Source of the DNA: Streptomyces sp. NBC_00670
Lineage (GTDB): Bacteria > Actinomycetota > Actinomycetes > Streptomycetales > Streptomycetaceae
Direction of reading: 5' to 3'
DNA: 64,000 bases
Assembly (NCBI RefSeq): GCF_036226765.1
Contig: NZ_CP109017.1
Span: 7,317,001-7,381,000, forward strand
Shown here: positions 32,090 through 39,593 of the stretch, in pieces
Layout of the letters: every line of letters begins with the position of its first letter
How positions within the stretch are numbered: position 1 is the first letter of the stretch
The notes under the pieces: model-generated
Told to the model about the DNA's origin: nothing
The model's database searches: none
The model's input: only the letters and a program-made list of their open reading frames with translations
Position numbers and translations under genes: made by a program

Positions 32090-32456
32090 GGACGACGTCG
32101 TTCGTGGGCATGTGCCCCTCGCTCTCGATCGCTCGGAGTCTCGCCTCGACCTGGACCAGTCGCGCCCGCGCGGCGGCCACGGCGGCCTCCAGTTCCGCCC
32201 GCCGCAGCCGCAGCATGCCGCGCAGTTCCTCGGCGCCGGCCTTCTCGTCCACGATGTCCCGGACCTGGCGCAGGGTGAAGCCGAGGCCCTTCAGCGCGAT
32301 GATCCGGTTGAGGCGGGCGAGTTGGCCGGCGGTGTAGTGGCGGTAGCCGTTGACGGGGTCGACGTGGGCCGGGCGCAGCAGACCGGTCGCGTCGTAGTGA
32401 CGCAGCATCCGGACCGAGACGCGGCCGTGCCGGGCGAAGTCTCCGATGGTGAACAT
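32049..32456 (-). CDS. MerR-family regulator, apparently truncated (GyrI-like domain lost)
   Basis: 135 residues. It has the MerR HTH and wing (MFTIGDFARHGRVSVRMLRHYDATGLL) and the coiled coil ending in IESEGHMPTNDVVLKTVPTPRVADRP. In the usual family this last motif is the link into a C-terminal GyrI-like effector domain of about 130 residues; here the protein stops within the first residues of that domain. It therefore probably lacks its ligand sensor and may be non-functional or constitutive. The following 400 bases contain no remnant of the missing domain in any frame I examined. A good ribosome site (GGAGA, six bases before ATG) suggests it is still translated. Alternative: a genuine short MerR. 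Confidence 0.72.
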   Translation of the reverse strand: MFTIGDFARHGRVSVRMLRHYDATGLLRPAHVDPVNGYRHYTAGQLARLNRIIALKGLGFTLRQVRDIVDEKAGAEELRGMLRLRRAELEAAVAAARARLVQVEARLRAIESEGHMPTNDVVLKTVPTPRVADRP

Positions 32457-32533
32457 GATGTCTCCGAGTCGACCGCCTGACACGGTGTGAGGGTCAAGAC
32501 GCCGTCCGGTGACCCGGGTCGCCCCGGCGCGGC

Positions 32534-33130
32534 TCAGTGCTCCCGGTGCTCCGCGCGCACGCCGTCGATCGCGATGTCCAGGAGCCGGCGCGCCTGCTCG
32601 TCGTCGTCCTGGTGCTCGGTGGCCAGTGAGATGGTCCTGACGAGGGCGAGCAGGTCCTCGACGCGGATGCCGGGGCGGGCCGCGCCCGACTGCTGCGCCC
32701 GGCGCAGCAGTTCGCCGGCCGCGGCGGTGATCATCGTCGTGCAGCCGTCCTTCTGCCGCACCGGCTCCGGCTCCCGGTCCCGGCCGTCGTGCACGAGCGA
32801 GGCGGCCAGACCGCGGCAGGTGGCCGCGTAGGCGTTGAAGTCCCGCAGCCAGGAGAAGAGGGCGGTGCCGGGCTCGCTCTCCCGCGCGTACTGGTGCGCC
32901 TTGGCGCAGAGGGCCTCGACGCGGTCGTGGAAGACGGCGTCCAGCAGCGACCGCCGGGAGGGGAAGTGGCGGTGCAGGGTCGCCGAGCCGACGCCCGCCC
33001 GGCGGGCGATCTCCTCCAGCGAGGCGCCGGCTCCATGGGTCGCGAACGCCTCGTGGGCGGCGGCGACGATGCGCTCGTGGTTGCGCCGGGCGTCGGCGCG
33101 CACGGGCCGTCGCGCTGCGGTGTCGGGCAC
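32534..33130 (-). CDS. TetR-family transcriptional regulator
   Basis: 198 residues from the GTG at 33130 (GGAAG before it). The HTH is ARRNHERIVAAAHEAFATHGAGASLEEIARRAGVGSATLHRHFPSRRSL at residues 14-60, and the rest is an SbtR-like C-terminal domain. It follows the decarboxylase gene on the same strand by 88 bases, suggesting a two-gene operon decarboxylase-TetR with autoregulation. Three GTTAC-type half-sites at the operon promoter (34273-34313) are the obvious operator candidates. Confidence 0.88.
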   Translation of the reverse strand: MPDTAARRPVRADARRNHERIVAAAHEAFATHGAGASLEEIARRAGVGSATLHRHFPSRRSLLDAVFHDRVEALCAKAHQYARESEPGTALFSWLRDFNAYAATCRGLAASLVHDGRDREPEPVRQKDGCTTMITAAAGELLRRAQQSGAARPGIRVEDLLALVRTISLATEHQDDDEQARRLLDIAIDGVRAEHREH

Positions 33131-33218
33131 GGTCACTTCCCGCCTTTGCCACGTGGGGTACCTCTCCGGGCAGCCTAGCGGACACGAAATGAGGTGCCGC
33201 CCCACGCATGGTGGCGCC

Positions 33219-34256
33219 TCAGACCGGCAGGCGCCTGGCGCGGGCGGTGAGACGTTCCCAGTTGCGGTGGCCGATGTCGGCCTTCTGCTCGTCGGTGAAG
33301 GGCGAGTTCTCCAGGAAGGAGCGGGCCTCGCCGTCGCTGGTGTCGACGTAGGGGAAACCACCGGGGCGGAAGCCGTAGGTGAAGGGGTAGTCCGTGGAGT
33401 ACAGCATCCGGTCGGTGCCCATCACTTCGGCGGTCCAGCGCAGGTAACGAGGGCTGTTGGTGCCGCTGCCGGCGACCCAGAAGTTGCGCGTGAAGTAGTC
33501 CGCCAGCGGCCGGCCCAGGCGGCCCGCCTCGCCGAAGAAGCCGGTGTGGTCGAGGTAGAAGAGCACGACCTCGCCCCAGTGCCCGGCGATCACCTGCAGT
33601 TCGGGAAACCGGTCGAAGACACCTGAGAAGATCATGCGCAGGTACTGGACGCCGAGGTCGTAGTACCAGCCGAGCCCGGCGCCGGCCAGCAGGGGGCCGA
33701 TGGGCTCGGGGAGATCGGAGTAGTAGGCGTCGATGACGGGCTGGACCGGTGTCTGCGGGTGGAAGTGCAGCGGCACGGCGAGGCGCTCGGCCATCGCGTA
33801 CAGCTCGTCGTTGTCCGGGTGGTCGGCCGGCTTGTTACCGGTGCGCCCGTACACCATGGCCCCGGGAAAGCCCAGCTCGCACACGGCACGCTCCAGCTCG
33901 GCCGCGGCCGCGGCCGGCGACTGGGTGGGGATCGCGGCGAACGCCTGGAAGCGATCGGGCCGGGAGGCGACGATCTCGGCAAGCTGGTCGTTGGCCTCGC
34001 GCGCCACCGCCACGGCGTCGGTCTCCGGCAGGTCCTGCACGCCGGGGGACGACAGGGAGAGCACGGCGACGTCGATGCCCTGATCGTCCATGTGCGCCAG
34101 CCGCCGCGCACCGACGTCGCGCAGGTTCTTCGCGATCGGGCTGTCCCCGAAGCCCCGCGAGAAGATTTGGGGCGATCCGGCCCGCTGGTACGCCTCGTGG
34201 ACGGCCGGTACGACGACGGTCTCTTCCACTCCGATGATCCGCAAACGGTCGGACAT
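33219..34256 (-). CDS. Amidohydrolase-family decarboxylase (ACMSD/dihydroxybenzoate decarboxylase-like)
   Basis: 345 residues, family length. Visible metal-site segments: LHFHPQT (His near residue 180), VIAGHWGE (His near residue 230) and YSTDYPF (Asp near residue 292), which match the ACMSD/LigW/gamma-resorcylate decarboxylase group (PF04909). The N-terminal metal motif, usually E-x-H (EEH) in this group, reads VEET here, so the first His ligand is replaced by Thr. Non-oxidative decarboxylation of an aromatic acid remains the best guess, but the altered ligand makes the reaction uncertain. Strong ribosome site before the ATG at 34256. It begins an operon with the TetR gene, and is divergent from the ECF sigma gene. 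Confidence 0.82.
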   Translation of the reverse strand: MSDRLRIIGVEETVVVPAVHEAYQRAGSPQIFSRGFGDSPIAKNLRDVGARRLAHMDDQGIDVAVLSLSSPGVQDLPETDAVAVAREANDQLAEIVASRPDRFQAFAAIPTQSPAAAAAELERAVCELGFPGAMVYGRTGNKPADHPDNDELYAMAERLAVPLHFHPQTPVQPVIDAYYSDLPEPIGPLLAGAGLGWYYDLGVQYLRMIFSGVFDRFPELQVIAGHWGEVVLFYLDHTGFFGEAGRLGRPLADYFTRNFWVAGSGTNSPRYLRWTAEVMGTDRMLYSTDYPFTYGFRPGGFPYVDTSDGEARSFLENSPFTDEQKADIGHRNWERLTARARRLPV

Positions 34257-34272
34257 GACGCTTCTCCTCGTT

Positions 34273-34313
34273 GTTACCGTTGAAACCCTTATTGCGTTAC
34301 CGGTGATAGTAAC
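34273..34313. promoter_or_regulatory. Candidate TetR operator upstream of the decarboxylase
   Basis: GTTACCG occurs at 34273-34279 and again at 34296-34302; the second is the left arm of the inverted repeat GTTAC-N8-GTAAC (34296-34313). The site covers the region where the decarboxylase promoter must lie. The TetR encoded downstream in the same operon is the likely ligand. Confidence 0.5.
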
Positions 34314-34403
34314 AGCGGAAGCGCCAAGATGCGATCAACGATATCGCTCGCGGCTTCGAGATCGCACGACCCGTCCCGCGATGTGACCGGCATCACTCCA
34401 GAC

Positions 34404-34433
34404 GGAAAACCTGTCGCCGTCGCCCCGCGTCTA
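34404..34433 (+). promoter_or_regulatory. ECF-type autoregulatory promoter
   Basis: GGAAAAC (34404-34410) and CGTCTA (34428-34433) are 17 bases apart, the standard -35 (GGAAC-type) and -10 (CGTC-type) elements of ECF sigma factors. The expected start (about 34440) is the GTG of the sigma gene itself, which suggests autoregulation and a leaderless message. Confidence 0.6.
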
Positions 34434-34439
34434 GAAGGC

Positions 34440-35000
34440 GTGAGATCAGGAAGGAAGGCGCCGGGTGAGCTGGACGAGGAGGGGCTCGTCCGGCTCGTGG
34501 CCAAGGGTGACCGTGGTGCGTTCGAGGAGCTGTACCGGCGGACCGCGCCGTCGCTGGCGGTGCGGTTGCGCCGGCGGTGTGCGGACGAGCAGATCGTCGC
34601 CGAGGTGATGCAGGAGACGTATCTCGCGGTGTGGCGCGCGGCGGGCGCGTTCGCCGGGAGCGCGGCCGGCGGCACCGCCGTCGGCTGGCTGTGGACGATC
34701 GCCGCGCGCCGCCTCGTCGACGCGTTCCGGCGCCGCGCCCACCACGCGGAGCCGCCGCCCGCCGCCGCCCCGCGCACCGCGGCGCCCGCCGCCGAGGAGG
34801 AGGCGCTCGCGGCGACCGTCGACGGCGACGTCGGGGACGCGCTGCGGCGCCTCGCGCCGGAGCTCCGGCAGGTACTGCAGGCCCTGGTGCTCGACGGCAT
34901 GTCCGTCCGCGAGACCGCGGTCCTGCTCGGGCTGCCCGAGGGAACCGTCAAGACCCGCGCCCGCCGGGCCCGGCTCGCGATGCGGAAGGCACTGACATGA
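34440..35000 (+). CDS. ECF-subfamily RNA polymerase sigma factor
   Basis: 186 residues. Sigma region 2 (LVAKGDRGAFEELYRRTAPSLAVRLRRRCADEQIVAEVMQETYLAVWR, residues 18-65) recognises the -10 box; region 4 (LAPELRQVLQALVLDGMSVRETAVLLGLPEGTVKTRARRARLAMRKAL, residues 137-184) contacts the -35. GTG 34440 is chosen because an ECF promoter places the transcript start on it and the upstream part of the frame has low third-position GC, unlike coding DNA here. An ATG at 34329 with a ribosome site is the alternative. Its stop overlaps the anti-sigma start (ATGA), so the two are translated together and act as a pair. It probably drives this operon. Confidence 0.87.
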   Translation: MRSGRKAPGELDEEGLVRLVAKGDRGAFEELYRRTAPSLAVRLRRRCADEQIVAEVMQETYLAVWRAAGAFAGSAAGGTAVGWLWTIAARRLVDAFRRRAHHAEPPPAAAPRTAAPAAEEEALAATVDGDVGDALRRLAPELRQVLQALVLDGMSVRETAVLLGLPEGTVKTRARRARLAMRKALT

Positions 35001-35818
35001 GTGGGGAACACGCGTCGGTACGGAGCATCGACGCCTACGCGCGCGGCGTCACGGACGCCCTCGCCGACGACGAGGTGTGGGCCCTGGAGGCCCATCTGGA
35101 GGGGTGCCGGGTCTGCCGCGACCGGCTGGCGGACACCGTGGCCGCGCGGTCCCCGGCCGTGGCGGCACTGGTCGACACCGTGTGGTCGGGGCTCCAACCC
35201 CGGCTGGCCGCCACGCCCGTCATGCCGTACCGGCGGCGGTGGTCCGCCCGGCTCTCGCGCTGGATGACCCCGGTGATGGTGCCGTGGCTGGCCATGGTGG
35301 TGAGCGTGACCCTGCTCGCGCTGCTGCTCGACCGGATCGGCACCGGCACCGGCGAGGCACCGCTCGTCCTGCTGCTGGCCCCGGTCCTGCCCGTGCTCGG
35401 CGTCGCCGCGTCGTGGTCGCGCGGCCTGGACCCGGCGTACGAGCTGACGGCCTCCGTGCCGAGGGCGGGACTGCGGCTCGTGCTGCGACGCACCGCGTCC
35501 GTGCTCGCCGTGGTCGTCCCCGCGCTGCTCGTGGGCGGAGGGGCGACGGGGGTGACGGCAGGTCAGTGGCTGCTGCCCTGCCTCGCGTTCACCACGGCGA
35601 CCCTGGCGCTCGGCGGCGTCATCGGCGTGACCCGTGCCGCCGTGTCCCTGGTGGCCGTGTGGACCGCCGTGATCGCGGCGCCGACCCTGGCCGCCGGCCG
35701 CACCGCCGCCGTCCTGCGGACGGACGCGCTGCCCGTGTGGGCACTGCTCCTCGCCCTCGGCACCGCGGTCGTACTCGCCCGCAGGGGCGCGTACGCCGAG
35801 CTGGGGGCCCATCAATGA
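34997..35818 (+). CDS. Membrane anti-sigma factor with zinc-finger (zf-HC2) domain
   Basis: 273 residues. Residues 30-40 hold the ZAS motif HLEGCRVC (HxxxCxxC), the zinc site with which anti-sigma factors grip ECF sigmas in the cytoplasm. It is followed by six hydrophobic helices (from about residue 90 to the end), an unusually large membrane part, so this protein likely senses an envelope or membrane condition and releases the sigma factor. Its start overlaps the sigma stop. Its own stop falls inside the first unit of a 14-base tandem repeat. The next genes encode an ABC transporter, a natural target of the pair. Confidence 0.85.
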   Translation: MSGEHASVRSIDAYARGVTDALADDEVWALEAHLEGCRVCRDRLADTVAARSPAVAALVDTVWSGLQPRLAATPVMPYRRRWSARLSRWMTPVMVPWLAMVVSVTLLALLLDRIGTGTGEAPLVLLLAPVLPVLGVAASWSRGLDPAYELTASVPRAGLRLVLRRTASVLAVVVPALLVGGGATGVTAGQWLLPCLAFTTATLALGGVIGVTRAAVSLVAVWTAVIAAPTLAAGRTAAVLRTDALPVWALLLALGTAVVLARRGAYAELGAHQ

Positions 35819-35936
35819 CGCGACATCAATGACGCGACATCAATGACGCGACATCAATGACCACGACATCGATGACGACGACCGCTACGACAACGACCAC
35901 CGCTACGACAACGACCACCGCTACGACGACGACAAG
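35810..35936 (+). repeat. Tandem repeats (14-bp and 18-bp units)
   Basis: CATCAATGACGCGA is repeated at 35810, 35824 and 35838 with a fourth partial copy at 35852; the first includes the anti-sigma stop codon. Then CGCTACGACAACGACCAC occurs at 35883 and 35901 with a third partial copy at 35919, ending just before the AAGGAGG ribosome site (35935-35941) of the ABC ATPase gene. Copy-number change would alter the distance between the two genes but not their reading frames. Confidence 0.75.
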
Positions 35937-35948
35937 GAGGACCCCCGC

Positions 35949-36791
35949 ATGACGCCCGCAGTGAGCGCGGCCGACCTCGCCCCCACGGCGTACGCCTGGC
36001 AGATCCGGGCCGCCGGACTGAAGGTCAGGGCCGGCCGGAAGCGCATGGCGGTCGACGGGCTCGACCTGTCCCTCGGCACCGGCGTGCACGGCCTGCTCGG
36101 CCCCAACGGCGCGGGCAAGACCACTCTCATCCGGGCGCTGGCCACCGTGCTGCGCCCCGCCGGCGGCACCCTGGAACTGCTCGGCCAGTCCGTGGGCGGC
36201 AGGGGCGAACACCGGGCGCTGCGCCGCCGGATCGGCTACCTGCCGCAGGAGTTCGGCTACTACAAGCGCTTCACGGTGCGCGAGTTCGTCGAATACATGG
36301 CCTGGCTGAAGGAGGTGCCCAAGGCGGACATCCCCGCCGCCGTGCAGCGCGCGGTCGAGCGCGTGGGCCTCGCCGACCGCGCGGACGCCCGGCTGAAGAC
36401 GCTGTCCGGCGGCATGGTGCGCCGGGTCGGCATCGCCCAGGCCCTCGTCAACGACCCGGCGGTCCTGCTTCTGGACGAGCCGACGGTCGGCCTGGACCCG
36501 GCGCAGCGGCTGCGCTTCCGCGAACTGCTCCAGGAGCTGGGCACCGACACGTGCGTCGTCGTCTCGACCCACCTGGTCGAGGACGTGGGCGCCGCCTGCA
36601 CCCATGTGGTGCTCCTCGCGGAGGGGCGGCTGGTCTTCCAGGGCACCCCGGAGGGACTGGCCGCGGCCGGCGGCCCCGAACACGTGGGCGACACCCCGCT
36701 GGAACGCGGCTACTCGGCGCTGCTGCTCGACTCCGGCCGGGGAAGGTCCGGCACGTCCGGAAGGTCCGGCCGGGAAGGGGGCTCCTGGTGA
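35949..36791 (+). CDS. ABC transporter ATP-binding protein
   Basis: 280 residues. Walker A GPNGAGKTT near residue 55, Q-loop YLPQEFG, signature LSGGMVRRVGIAQAL near residue 150, Walker B VLLLDEPTVGLDP and the H-loop VVSTHLVED are all intact, so it should hydrolyse ATP. It resembles the ABC-2/multidrug-type ATPases (CcmA-like). The C-terminus has a Gly/Ser/Arg-rich tail. AAGGAGG precedes the ATG. GTGA overlap with the following membrane protein gene shows coupled translation; it forms the motor of the transporter under ECF sigma control. Export is likelier than import, since no substrate-binding protein is present. Confidence 0.92.
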   Translation: MTPAVSAADLAPTAYAWQIRAAGLKVRAGRKRMAVDGLDLSLGTGVHGLLGPNGAGKTTLIRALATVLRPAGGTLELLGQSVGGRGEHRALRRRIGYLPQEFGYYKRFTVREFVEYMAWLKEVPKADIPAAVQRAVERVGLADRADARLKTLSGGMVRRVGIAQALVNDPAVLLLDEPTVGLDPAQRLRFRELLQELGTDTCVVVSTHLVEDVGAACTHVVLLAEGRLVFQGTPEGLAAAGGPEHVGDTPLERGYSALLLDSGRGRSGTSGRSGREGGSW

Positions 36792-38185
36792 ACGCCCGTG
36801 TCCTGCGCACCGAGTTGAGGCGCTCCGTCGCGCCCTGGGCCGGCGCCGTCGTCCTCACGGGCGCGCTCGCGTTCCTGTACCTGATCGACGGCTCCTGGTG
36901 GCGGGGGAGCACGGCGTGGACGGCCCAGTGGACGTCGCTGGCCCTGTGGACCCGCGCCCTCCTCTTCTACCTGTGGCCGCTCACCGTGGGCCTCGGTGCG
37001 CTCCAGGGGCTGCGCGACCACCGCGCGAAGATGCCCGAGCTGCTGACCAGCACACCGCGGCCCGCCCGGCACCGCGCGGCCGTGCTGACCGGCGCGACGA
37101 CGTTCACCCTCGCCTGCGCCTTCGCCCTCCTCGTCCTCGTCGGCGGCGCCCAGGTGTTCGCCCACACCGACTACACGCACCTGCGGTGGCTGCCGATCAC
37201 GTTCGTGGGTGTGCTGTTCCTCGTCGCGGGCGCCGTCCTGGGCATGGGCGTCGCACGCACCCTGCCCTCCGTCCTCACCCCGCCCGCGCTGGCCATGGCC
37301 GCCTTCGCGTTCACCGTCCTGATGAACGCCTCCCTGGGCCGCACGCGGACGACCACCGCGGCCGGCGTCACGAACTCGGAGCCGAACCGGGTCTCCCTGC
37401 TGTCACCGACGGTGGACGAAGTGCACAGCGTCTTCGTCACGCTCTCCGCCTCCGTGCACGTCGGCCAGACGCTCTGGCTGCTCGGCCTGACCGCGACCGG
37501 CTTCGCCCTGCTGGTCGCCGCGACCGCGCGCACCCGGCTGCTCGCCGTGACACCCGCCCTGGCGGGCGCGGTGCTCGCCCTGCTCGTCCTGCCCACCGAC
37601 CCGCACCGGATGTACGTCGTCGACGAGAGCGCCGCGGCACCGGTGTGCGACGGACCGGTGTGCGTGGCCCGGACACACCGAACGCGGCTCGACGACCTCG
37701 CGGGCCCCGGCAAGGAGGCGCTGCGCCTGCTGCGCCGGGCCCTGGGCGACCGCGCCCCGGACACCGTCCGGGAGAACACCACGGTCCTGCCGGACGGCAC
37801 CACACCGCGGTGGTCCCGCGAGACCGTGCTGTTCGGCTTCGACGACGACCTCGTCGGCGCGGCGAAGGGTGAGGAACTCACCCGGGCCCTGATCGCCGAG
37901 GGCATGGCACCGGGGTGCACCCCCGTCGGCTGGAGCAGCGTCGGCGGGGACCTGTACGCGCAGGCGGTCGCGGTGGGCTGGGTCCTCGGGGACCTGAAAC
38001 CGTTCCCCGCCGGGGAGTCGGATGTCCTGCGCCGCCAGGTCGACGCCCAGGCCCGCCCCGTCTGGAAGAGGCTGGAGGCACTGCCCCGGGCCGAACAACT
38101 GTCGCGCATCAACGCCATGCGCACCGCCGCGTTCTCCTGCCGCGGCGACGCGTTCGAGGCGCTCAAGGGCGGTGGGTCCCGGTGA
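36788..38185 (+). CDS. ABC-2-type permease with large C-terminal extracytoplasmic domain
   Basis: 465 residues. GTG start overlapping the ATPase stop. About seven hydrophobic helices lie in the first 275 residues, followed by an approximately 190-residue soluble domain with cysteines (PVCDGPVCVARTHRT and ISRINAM...FSCRGDAF), which may form disulfides outside the cell. The N-terminal membrane part is the permease partner of the ATPase at 35949; the C-terminal domain has no clear family. It is followed by another small membrane protein with GTGA overlap. Confidence 0.8.
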   Translation: MNARVLRTELRRSVAPWAGAVVLTGALAFLYLIDGSWWRGSTAWTAQWTSLALWTRALLFYLWPLTVGLGALQGLRDHRAKMPELLTSTPRPARHRAAVLTGATTFTLACAFALLVLVGGAQVFAHTDYTHLRWLPITFVGVLFLVAGAVLGMGVARTLPSVLTPPALAMAAFAFTVLMNASLGRTRTTTAAGVTNSEPNRVSLLSPTVDEVHSVFVTLSASVHVGQTLWLLGLTATGFALLVAATARTRLLAVTPALAGAVLALLVLPTDPHRMYVVDESAAAPVCDGPVCVARTHRTRLDDLAGPGKEALRLLRRALGDRAPDTVRENTTVLPDGTTPRWSRETVLFGFDDDLVGAAKGEELTRALIAEGMAPGCTPVGWSSVGGDLYAQAVAVGWVLGDLKPFPAGESDVLRRQVDAQARPVWKRLEALPRAEQLSRINAMRTAAFSCRGDAFEALKGGGSR

Positions 38186-38733
38186 GATGGCTGACGCTGT
38201 ACGCGCGCTCGCGCCGGGTGCCGGCCTCGCTCGCCGTCCTGCTGGTGAGCGCCGTCGCGGTGCCGGTGCTCGCCCAGGACACGGCGGGGGACCCGCGACT
38301 GCCCCTGCTCGTCCTCGCCACGGGGGCGATGGCGGCCTCGGTCGGCCTCGGCGGCCAGGACCTCGCACTGGACCGGACGGCCGCGATCCGCTGGGCTCCC
38401 CGCCGGGCGGCGCACGTGCTGCTCGCCGCCGCGGCCGTCGGCGCGGTACTGGCGGCCGGTGACCCGGCCACCACGGAGTTCGCCGTCCGCGACGCCGCGG
38501 GCCTGCTGGGGCTGGCTGCCCTGGGCGCGGCACTGGCGGGCGCCCAGTACGCCTGGACCCTCCCGTTCACCTGGCTCGTTCTCACCCTCTTCGCCCCGCC
38601 GGCGACAAGCACCCCGGCCCGGATCGCCACCTGGCTCCTGCAACCCCCCGGCACCCCGACGGCCACCTGGACGGCGGCAGCCCTCACCCTCACCGGCACG
38701 ACGGCCTACGCCCTCACGGGCCCGCGTCGCTAG
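38182..38733 (+). CDS. Small membrane protein of the ABC operon
   Basis: 183 residues with about five hydrophobic helices (for example ASLAVLLVSAVAVPVLAQ, LLGLAALGAALAGAQYAWTLPF) and short loops. GTG start overlaps the stop of the previous gene. No family is recognised; by position it is probably a second or accessory permease subunit of the ABC transporter. It is the last gene of the sigma/anti-sigma/ABC operon; a GC-rich hairpin follows. Confidence 0.75.
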   Translation: MRWLTLYARSRRVPASLAVLLVSAVAVPVLAQDTAGDPRLPLLVLATGAMAASVGLGGQDLALDRTAAIRWAPRRAAHVLLAAAAVGAVLAAGDPATTEFAVRDAAGLLGLAALGAALAGAQYAWTLPFTWLVLTLFAPPATSTPARIATWLLQPPGTPTATWTAAALTLTGTTAYALTGPRR

Positions 38734-38773
38734 CGGCGGACGGCGCGGTGGCCGGCCCCGGTCCGCGTGAGTG

Positions 38774-38791
38774 CGGAGCGTGAACGCTCCG
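38774..38791. terminator. Hairpin between the ABC operon and TetR gene
   Basis: CGGAGCGT and ACGCTCCG pair over eight bases with the two-base loop GA. The gene pair converges here (stops at 38733 and 38802), so it could end both transcripts. There is no T-run. Confidence 0.45.
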
Positions 38792-38801
38792 GACGCGCGG
38801 A

Positions 38802-39368
38802 TCACCGGACCAGGCCGGCCAGCAGCAGGTCGAGGAGGCGCTCGGCCTGGGGGCGTTGGTGGGGGGCGCCGGTGACCAGGGTGACGCCGGCGAGGGCCAT
38901 GAGGATGTCGGGGGAGGGGACGTCGTCACGGAGTACCCCCTGGGCGACGCCGGCCAGGCGGAACTCCTCGATGGCGCCGGTCAGTTGCTCGCGCGTGCGG
39001 GAGCCCAGGCGCTCGTCGTCCCGCAGGAGGGCGTTGAGGGTGTCGGCCATGCCGTGCTTGGCGACGAGGTAGTCCAGTACGCGGGACATCCAGGTGCGCA
39101 GGGCGCGGTCGGCGGGGAGTTCGGCGAGCAGGTCCGGCGCACCGGCGGCGAGCCGGGCCGTCTCGTAGCGGTAGGTCGCGTCGACGAGCTGTTCGCGGGT
39201 CGGAAAGCGCCGGTACAGCGTGCCGATTCCGACGCCCGCGTCCTTGGCGATTGCCTTGAGTGTCGCGGCGGCGCCGTCCCGGGCGAAGGCCCGCGCGGCG
39301 GCGGCCAGCAGCTTGTCCTCGTTGGCCCGCGCGTCGGCACGGACGGGCCGGCCGGATGACTCAGGCAT
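38802..39368 (-). CDS. TetR-family transcriptional repressor
   Basis: 188 residues. HTH at residues 13-58 (DKLLAAAARAFARDGAAATLKAIAKDAGVGIGTLYRRFPTREQL) with an SbtR-type C-terminal domain. It is divergent from the aldo/keto reductase at 39594, and a perfect 17-base inverted repeat lies between them at 39474. It probably represses both genes and responds to an aldehyde, ketone or related compound; the inducer is not visible in the sequence. Confidence 0.9.
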   Translation of the reverse strand: MPESSGRPVRADARANEDKLLAAAARAFARDGAAATLKAIAKDAGVGIGTLYRRFPTREQLVDATYRYETARLAAGAPDLLAELPADRALRTWMSRVLDYLVAKHGMADTLNALLRDDERLGSRTREQLTGAIEEFRLAGVAQGVLRDDVPSPDILMALAGVTLVTGAPHQRPQAERLLDLLLAGLVR

Positions 39369-39473
39369 GCGGGTGTTCTCCCTCTGGGCTCTCGTTCGGC
39401 ATGCGGGTGTTTCCCCCGCTCACTGCTCACTGCTCACGGCTCTCGGCTCTCGCTCGATGTCCGGCTTGCTATG

Positions 39474-39520
39474 CGGAGTCGGCTCCGCTTAGTCTGACGG
39501 CTCAAGCGGAGCCGACTCCG
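39474..39520. promoter_or_regulatory. TetR operator: perfect 17-bp inverted repeat
   Basis: CGGAGTCGGCTCCGCTT (39474-39490) and AAGCGGAGCCGACTCCG (39504-39520) are exact reverse complements around a 13-base spacer. Each arm also contains a near-palindrome GGAGTCGGCTCC, so up to two dimers could bind. It sits midway between the divergent TetR and AKR genes. Confidence 0.7.
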
Positions 39521-39593
39521 TTTGGGTGTCACGGTAGCAGCCGGCCACCCGCCGCTCCCATGCCACCACCGCACCCACCGGAGGGTCCACGCC

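Noticed and set aside
35810..35936. Possible CRISPR or satellite origin for the tandem repeats
   Set aside because: The units are short (14 and 18 bases), directly adjoining and without spacers, so there is no CRISPR structure.
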